Shown one piece after another: positions 59,587-64,000 of a stretch of DNA of 64,000 bases. A model generated the notes under the pieces. It saw only the letters and a program-made list of their open reading frames with translations, ran no database searches and was not told the origin of the DNA. Origin of the DNA: Frondihabitans australicus (GTDB lineage: Bacteria > Actinomycetota > Actinomycetes > Actinomycetales > Microbacteriaceae); NCBI RefSeq assembly GCF_003634555.1, contig NZ_RBKS01000001.1, positions 2,852,001 to 2,916,000 of the forward strand, written 5' to 3'. Made by a program: the position numbers and the translations under genes. How positions within the stretch are numbered: the first letter of the stretch is position 1; each line of letters begins with the position of its first letter.

Positions 59587-60620
59587 AGGTCGCCGTACTC
59601 AACAACATGGCGCCGTTCGTCCACGGTGGCGCGGAGGAGCTCGCCCTCAACCTCGTCGGGGCCCTCGAGCGCCACGGACACGACGTCGAGCTCATCCGGC
59701 TGCCCTTCCGCTGGGAGCCGTTCCAGGTCCTGGCGAAGCAGATGTCGATGGCCACGACCATGCGAGTCGATGCGGCAGACCGGGTCATCGCGCTGAAGTT
59801 CCCGGCCTACCTCGTGCCCCACCGCGACAAGACCCTCTGGCTGCTGCACCAGTACCGCCAGGCCTACGACCTGTACGACGCCGGCTACACGAACCTCCCC
59901 GACACGGACGAGGGTCGGGCGGCTCTCGACCTCATCCGCCGCAAGGACTCCACCGCGTTCGAGGGGGCGCGCAGGATCTTCACCAACTCCCCCACGACGT
60001 CCGCTCGGCTGGCCCAGTACAACGGCTTCGACAGCGAAGTCCTCTACCCGCCGCTGAACGACGCCCATCTCTTCCACGACGCCGGGGACGAGGGCTACCT
60101 GTTCGCCGGTGGCCGGGTGAACTCGCTCAAGCGGCAGGACCTCCTGATCCGGGCGCTCGCCCTCACGCCGAAGTCGGTGCGTCTGGTCATCGCCGGCCCC
60201 GCCGACGACGAGGCTTCGGCCGACGCGCTCCGGCGGCTCGCCGTCGAGCTGGGTGTCGAGGATCGCCTCACGCTGGACCTGAGGTTCACGACACGCGAGG
60301 AGCTGGCCCACCGCGTCAACCACGCACGGGCGTGCATCTACATCCCCTACGACGAGGATTCGCTCGGCTACGTGAGCATGGAAGCGGCGCAGGCGTCGAA
60401 ACCCGTGATCACCACGAGCGATAGCGGAGGCATCCTGGGCCTCGTCGGCGACGGCTACTCCGGTTGGGTGGCCGAGCCCACGGCCGAGTCGCTCGCGGCC
60501 GCCATGGCCGAGGCGTCGGAGTCCTCGCTCCTGTGCCGCGAACGCGGAGCCAACATCCATCGCCACTGGAACGCCCATGGAGCCACCTGGGACCTCACCG
60601 TCGAGAGGCTTCTCGCATGA
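59583..60620 (+). CDS. GT4-family glycosyltransferase
   Basis: 345 aa, about 40% similar by eye to the preceding GT4. MKVAVLNNMAPFVHGGAEELA, FTNSPTTSARLAQYNG, GGRVNSLKRQDLLIRAL and DSLGYVSMEAAQAS. The repeated arrangement suggests stepwise glycan extension by a duplicated enzyme set. Confidence 0.92.
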   Translation: MKVAVLNNMAPFVHGGAEELALNLVGALERHGHDVELIRLPFRWEPFQVLAKQMSMATTMRVDAADRVIALKFPAYLVPHRDKTLWLLHQYRQAYDLYDAGYTNLPDTDEGRAALDLIRRKDSTAFEGARRIFTNSPTTSARLAQYNGFDSEVLYPPLNDAHLFHDAGDEGYLFAGGRVNSLKRQDLLIRALALTPKSVRLVIAGPADDEASADALRRLAVELGVEDRLTLDLRFTTREELAHRVNHARACIYIPYDEDSLGYVSMEAAQASKPVITTSDSGGILGLVGDGYSGWVAEPTAESLAAAMAEASESSLLCRERGANIHRHWNAHGATWDLTVERLLA

Positions 60621-61933
60621 AGATCGCGCTGTTCACCCCCACCCATGCGCAATCGGCGATCGGCCGCGTCTCGGCGCTGGTGCGCTCGGCCCTGCAGGTG
60701 GCCGGCCACGACGTGGCCGTCGTGGCCACCGAGCTGACCCCGCTCGACACGTGGAACCGCAACCCCGACCTGGCCGACTCGACCCACTGGACACAGGCGA
60801 AGGCCGTCCGGCAGATCGCCGTCGAGTCGGACATCGTGTTCCACCAGGTCGGCGACCACTACCCCTTCCACGCCGGCAACGTGCACTGGCTCCCCTTGAT
60901 CGGCGGATGCGTCGCCCTCCACGACTTCTTCATGGGCGACATGTTCCTGTCCTGGATCGCCGACAACGGCACCGAGGCCGCCGCCGTCCTCGATCGGTGG
61001 TACGGGCTCGACCTGGGCGCCTTCCTCTCGATGGCCTCGAGCGGCCAGTTCGTCGAGCGCGCCTGGCCCGCGTATCCGCTGACCGAGTGGATCTGCCAGT
61101 ACGCCGACGGCGTCATCGCGCACTCCGACTTCGGGCTGGCCGCAGTCCAGCGATCGACCCCGGCGCCCGTCATCGTGGTGCCCCTCCCCTACGATCTGCC
61201 CGACGAAGCCGACGCGCCCGCGCCCGAGGCGCCGCTGCTCGACCTCATCGAGGACGACGAGCCCGAGAAGCCCATCACGGTGCTCACGTTCGGTCGGATC
61301 AACCGCAACAAGCTGTGCGACGACGTCATCGCCGCCATCTCGATCCACAGGTCCCTCCGCACGAGGATCGCGTACCGGGTCGTCGGATCCATCGAGGAGT
61401 CCGAGCGCCACCGCCTCCGGACCTTCGCCGACGATCTCGGGGTCGACCTCACGGTCACCGGAGAGGTGTCGTCCGCCCAACTCCTCACCGAGCTCCAGGC
61501 GGCGGACGTCATCGTCTGCACCCGGAAGCCGACGCTCGAGTCCGCGTCCGCCTCGGCCATCGAGGGCATGCTCTCGGGGACGCCTCTCATCGTCGTGGAC
61601 GCCGGCTTCTACGCCGGACTCCCGCGCGACGCGGTGCTGCACGTGGAGCCGCGCGAGATCCAGCGCGGCATCAGCCGTCGGCTCCGCGACATCGCGCAGG
61701 GCACCGTCGACCTCGTGGCGATGGGCGCCGCGGCGAAGAAGTTCGCGCACGCCACCTTCCGCGCCGACACCTACGCGTCCGAGCTCGTCTCGCTGGGCAT
61801 CGAAGCCGCACGGCGCAAGCCGCTGCGCGAGCTCGAGCTCGCCTTCCCCGAGCTGGCCAGTCCTGGCGACACGGACGGAGCCGACTTCGCCTCGGCGGTC
61901 TATGCGGCGGACACCCTCATCTTCCGCCCCTGA
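60617..61933 (+). CDS. GT4-family glycosyltransferase
   Basis: 438 aa. MKIALFTPTHAQSAIGRVSALV, an insertion with HYPFHAGNVHWLPLIGGCVALHDF (reminiscent of GT4 enzymes with a large acceptor loop), ITVLTFGRINRNKLCDDVIAA and TLESASASAIEGMLSGTPLI. More distant from the other two. Last gene of the operon; 92 bp follow before the next gene. Confidence 0.9.
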   Translation: MKIALFTPTHAQSAIGRVSALVRSALQVAGHDVAVVATELTPLDTWNRNPDLADSTHWTQAKAVRQIAVESDIVFHQVGDHYPFHAGNVHWLPLIGGCVALHDFFMGDMFLSWIADNGTEAAAVLDRWYGLDLGAFLSMASSGQFVERAWPAYPLTEWICQYADGVIAHSDFGLAAVQRSTPAPVIVVPLPYDLPDEADAPAPEAPLLDLIEDDEPEKPITVLTFGRINRNKLCDDVIAAISIHRSLRTRIAYRVVGSIEESERHRLRTFADDLGVDLTVTGEVSSAQLLTELQAADVIVCTRKPTLESASASAIEGMLSGTPLIVVDAGFYAGLPRDAVLHVEPREIQRGISRRLRDIAQGTVDLVAMGAAAKKFAHATFRADTYASELVSLGIEAARRKPLRELELAFPELASPGDTDGADFASAVYAADTLIFRP

Positions 61934-62025
61934 GGCCTTCCTCCCGTCGTCCTCGGCGATACCGAGAACGCCGGAGCCCCGCACGCGCCTAGTGTCGGAA
62001 GGGTCTCGACGCGAGGGAGCGCAGG

Positions 62026-63756
62026 ATGACCGACGACGCCACCGACGTGATCGTGATCGGCGCGGGCCTCGCGGGTCTCGTCGCGACCTGCGAGCTCGTC
62101 CGCGCCGGAAAGCGCGTGACGATCGTCGAGCAGGAGAACTCGCAGAACCTCGGCGGGCAGGCGTTCTGGTCGCTCGGCGGGCTGTTCCTGGTCGACTCGC
62201 CGCAGCAGCGCCGGCTCGGCGTGCGCGACTCGTTCGACCTGGCATGGCAGGACTGGCAGGGGTCGGCGCAGTGGGACCGCCTCGAGCCGCGCGGCGCAGA
62301 CTCACGCGGCGCAAGCCTCGCCGAAGACACCTGGGCAGCGAGGGCCGGCCGCGCCTTCGTCGAGTTCGCCGCCTCCGACGCCGAGCCGTGGCTGCGCGAG
62401 CAGGGCGTGCGCCTGACCGCGCTCGTCGGCTGGGCCGAGCGCGGCGACGGGCGCGCGTCGGGGCACGGCAACTCCGTCCCCAGGTTCCACGTTCCCTGGG
62501 GCAGCGGACCCGGCGTCTCACAGCCGTTCGCGCTCCGGGTCAGGGCGGCGGTCGACGAGGGCCGGGTGCGGCTGCTCTTCCGGCATCGTGTCGACGGGCT
62601 GAAGGTCGAGGGCGGGGCGGTGGTGGGCGTGCGCGGCCACGTGCTGGCTGCCGATCCTGCGCCCCGGGGCCGACCGTCGTCGCGCGACGAGACGGGCGAG
62701 TTCACCCTGCGAGCGCAGGCGGTCGTGGTCGCGTCGGGCGGCATCGGGGCCGATCACGACCTGGTCCGGGGGTGGTGGCCATCGCGGCTGGGCACGCCGC
62801 CCGCCCGCATGCTCACGGGCGTCCCCGCCCACGTCGACGGCCGGATGCTCGAGATCGCCGAGCGCGCCGGCGGGCGCCTCGTGAACCGCGACCGGATGTG
62901 GCACTACACGGAGGGCATCGAGAACTGGAACCCGATCTGGCCGGGCCACGGGATCAGGATCCTGCCCGGCCCGTCGCCGATGTGGTTCGACGCGCGCGGC
63001 CGCCGGCTGCCGGCCCCGGGGCTGCCCGGCTACGACACGCTCGGAACGCTGCGGCTGCTGCGGACCACCCCCGACATCGCCGAGTTCGACCACTCGTGGT
63101 TCGTCGTCACGCAGACCATGATCGCGAAGGAGTTCGCCCTCTCGGGATCCGAGCAGAACCCCGACCTCACTTCGGGTGACGTCCGGCAGCTGCTGCGCAG
63201 CCGGCTGGGCGCAGGATCACCGCCACCGGTCTCGGCCTTCGTCGATCGCGGCGCCGACTTCGTCGTGGCCGACGGCTGCCGCGAGCTCGCCGAGAAGATG
63301 AACGCCCTCACGGCCGACCCCTCGCGCGCCGACGGCGGGCGCCTGATCGACCCCGACCTGCTCGAGCAGCAGCTGCTGGATCGGGACGCGGAGATCGAGA
63401 ACGCCTTCTCGAAGGACCAGCAGGTGATGGGAATCCGCAACGCTCGACGGTACGTCGGCGACCGCCTGACACGCGTGGCGAAGCCGCACCGCGTGCTCGA
63501 CCAGGCGCACGGGCCGCTCATTGCGGTGCGGCTGCACGTCATCACGCGCAAGTCTCTCGGGGGCCTCCAGACCGACCTGGCCGGCCGCGTCCTCGGCGCC
63601 GACGGATCGCCGGTGCCGGGGCTGTACGCGGCCGGCGAGGCGGCGGGCTTCGGCGGAGGAGGAGCCCACGGCTACAACGCGCTCGAGGGCACCTTCCTCG
63701 CCGGGTGCGTCTTCACCGGGCGCTCGGTCGGTCGATCGATCGCCGACGCCGTCTGA
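62026..63756 (+). CDS. FAD-binding dehydrogenase (3-ketosteroid dehydrogenase-like)
   Basis: 576 aa. FAD motif VIVIGAGLAGLVATCELVRAGKRV, then SLGGLFLVDSPQQRRLGVRD, WLREQGVRLTALVGWAERGDGR, and C-terminal GLYAAGEAAGFGGGGAHGYNALEGTFLAGCVFTGR. The pattern is that of KstD/fumarate-reductase-type flavoproteins; substrate not known. GAGGGAG before the ATG at 6-nt spacing. The last 44 bp overlap the convergent wall-protein gene. Confidence 0.85.
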   Translation: MTDDATDVIVIGAGLAGLVATCELVRAGKRVTIVEQENSQNLGGQAFWSLGGLFLVDSPQQRRLGVRDSFDLAWQDWQGSAQWDRLEPRGADSRGASLAEDTWAARAGRAFVEFAASDAEPWLREQGVRLTALVGWAERGDGRASGHGNSVPRFHVPWGSGPGVSQPFALRVRAAVDEGRVRLLFRHRVDGLKVEGGAVVGVRGHVLAADPAPRGRPSSRDETGEFTLRAQAVVVASGGIGADHDLVRGWWPSRLGTPPARMLTGVPAHVDGRMLEIAERAGGRLVNRDRMWHYTEGIENWNPIWPGHGIRILPGPSPMWFDARGRRLPAPGLPGYDTLGTLRLLRTTPDIAEFDHSWFVVTQTMIAKEFALSGSEQNPDLTSGDVRQLLRSRLGAGSPPPVSAFVDRGADFVVADGCRELAEKMNALTADPSRADGGRLIDPDLLEQQLLDRDAEIENAFSKDQQVMGIRNARRYVGDRLTRVAKPHRVLDQAHGPLIAVRLHVITRKSLGGLQTDLAGRVLGADGSPVPGLYAAGEAAGFGGGGAHGYNALEGTFLAGCVFTGRSVGRSIADAV

Positions 63757-64000
63757 CGGCGATCAGCATCACGCCGCCGGCCATCGCCGCGAGCGCGAGA
63801 GCGAGCGCGGCGAAGACGCCGGTCGCTCCGGTGAAGGCGAGCGCGCCCCCTCCGCCCGAGGTTGTCCCGCCGGCGCCACCGTGCCCGCCGCCGCTGTGTC
63901 CGCCGCCCGGCGGCACGATGACCGACTCGTCGGGGCCGCCCGGCTCGGGCGTCGTCACCGACGACACGAGCCCGGCGTCGATGGTCAGGTCGCGCTCGAC
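63713..64000 (-). CDS. C-terminus of a wall-anchored protein with LAFTG sorting signal (5' end outside window)
   Basis: The frame is open to the window edge; 95 residues are visible. A His/Gly-rich linker is followed by LAFTG, a hydrophobic span (TGVFAALALALAAMAGGVMLIAV) and RRRRRS at the tail: the sortase class E-type signal of actinobacteria (LAxTG). The complete protein, perhaps with Ig-like repeats like that at the window start, lies beyond base 64000. Confidence 0.88.
   Translation of the reverse strand, partial: VERDLTIDAGLVSSVTTPEPGGPDESVIVPPGGGHSGGGHGGAGGTTSGGGGALAFTGATGVFAALALALAAMAGGVMLIAVRRRRRSIDRPSAR

Noticed and set aside
1373-63218. KOPS/AIMS-type polar replication signal for the CGCAGGAKC motif
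   Set aside because: Both orientations are mixed along the window (about 17 forward, 26 reverse) without a switch point.
1-64000. tRNA or rRNA genes
   Set aside because: No cloverleaf with a TTCGA-type T-loop or conserved rRNA stretch was found by reading; the GTTCGA at 42526 is the LexA box.

Overview
This is a 64-kb stretch of high-GC (about 70% by eye) chromosomal DNA from an actinobacterium, most likely a member of the Microbacteriaceae (inference). The pointers are a SigL/RslA pair like that of mycobacteria, Lhr and Nei2 repair enzymes, DUF2510, DUF4916, DUF6504 and CGNR-finger proteins, a C-terminal LAFTG wall-anchor signal, an actinobacterial LexA box, and many start codons placed 6-8 nt after a TANNNT hexamer (leaderless mRNAs). 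I see no rRNA, tRNA, phage, insertion sequence, replication origin or CRISPR array. The window opens inside a repeat-containing surface protein and closes inside a wall-anchored protein.

Layout. 1-7.9 kb: surface-protein tail, TPR and SprT-like proteins, a 280-bp array of GGAGG motifs, small enzymes and lipoproteins. 8-17.6 kb: DEAD-box RNA helicase with a long structured leader, oxidoreductases, two secreted proteins, an SRPBCC/ArsR pair with a visible operator, a FAD amine oxidase and a NUDIX-like protein. 17.7-25.4 kb: esterase, SIMPL protein, quinone oxidoreductase, a divergent hydrolase/MarR pair, gluconokinase, an MFS/aldo-keto reductase operon and an azoreductase. 25.4-36.9 kb: Lhr helicase, Nei2 glycosylase, HAD phosphatase, sigL-rslA with its own ECF promoter, a DUF2510 membrane protein with PYGQQT repeats, and an XRE regulator. 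37.3-40.5 kb: three overlapping family-2 glycosyltransferase genes with an unusual repeat-rich leader. 40.9-46.8 kb: accessory region with a zinc-ligand microprotein, a GH18 lipoprotein, an SOS-controlled DUF6504 gene and a lower-GC lactococcin-972-type bacteriocin locus. 46.8-51.8 kb: a frameshifted membrane-protein gene, then an ABC transporter/two-component operon with a TetR regulator. 51.9-56.2 kb: glycerate kinase, two metallo-hydrolases and an SGNH-GAF protein. 56.3-61.9 kb: a tightly overlapped glycan operon (leader peptide, coiled-coil protein, PglD-like acetyltransferase, sugar aminotransferase, three GT4 enzymes). 62-64 kb: a flavin dehydrogenase and the wall-anchored protein.

Genes working together: the two glycan clusters probably act on surface polysaccharides or glycoconjugates. 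SigL/RslA, the LexA-boxed gene and the sensor-kinase/ABC operon are the visible stress circuits. The 42.9-45.8 kb segment looks acquired.

The most unusual non-coding signals are (i) a short motif, CGCAGGA(G/T)C, found about 40 times on both strands where about 3 are expected, and nearly absent from the bacteriocin island; (ii) two families of intergenic inverted repeats; (iii) the GGAGG array; and (iv) the widespread leaderless promoter layout.
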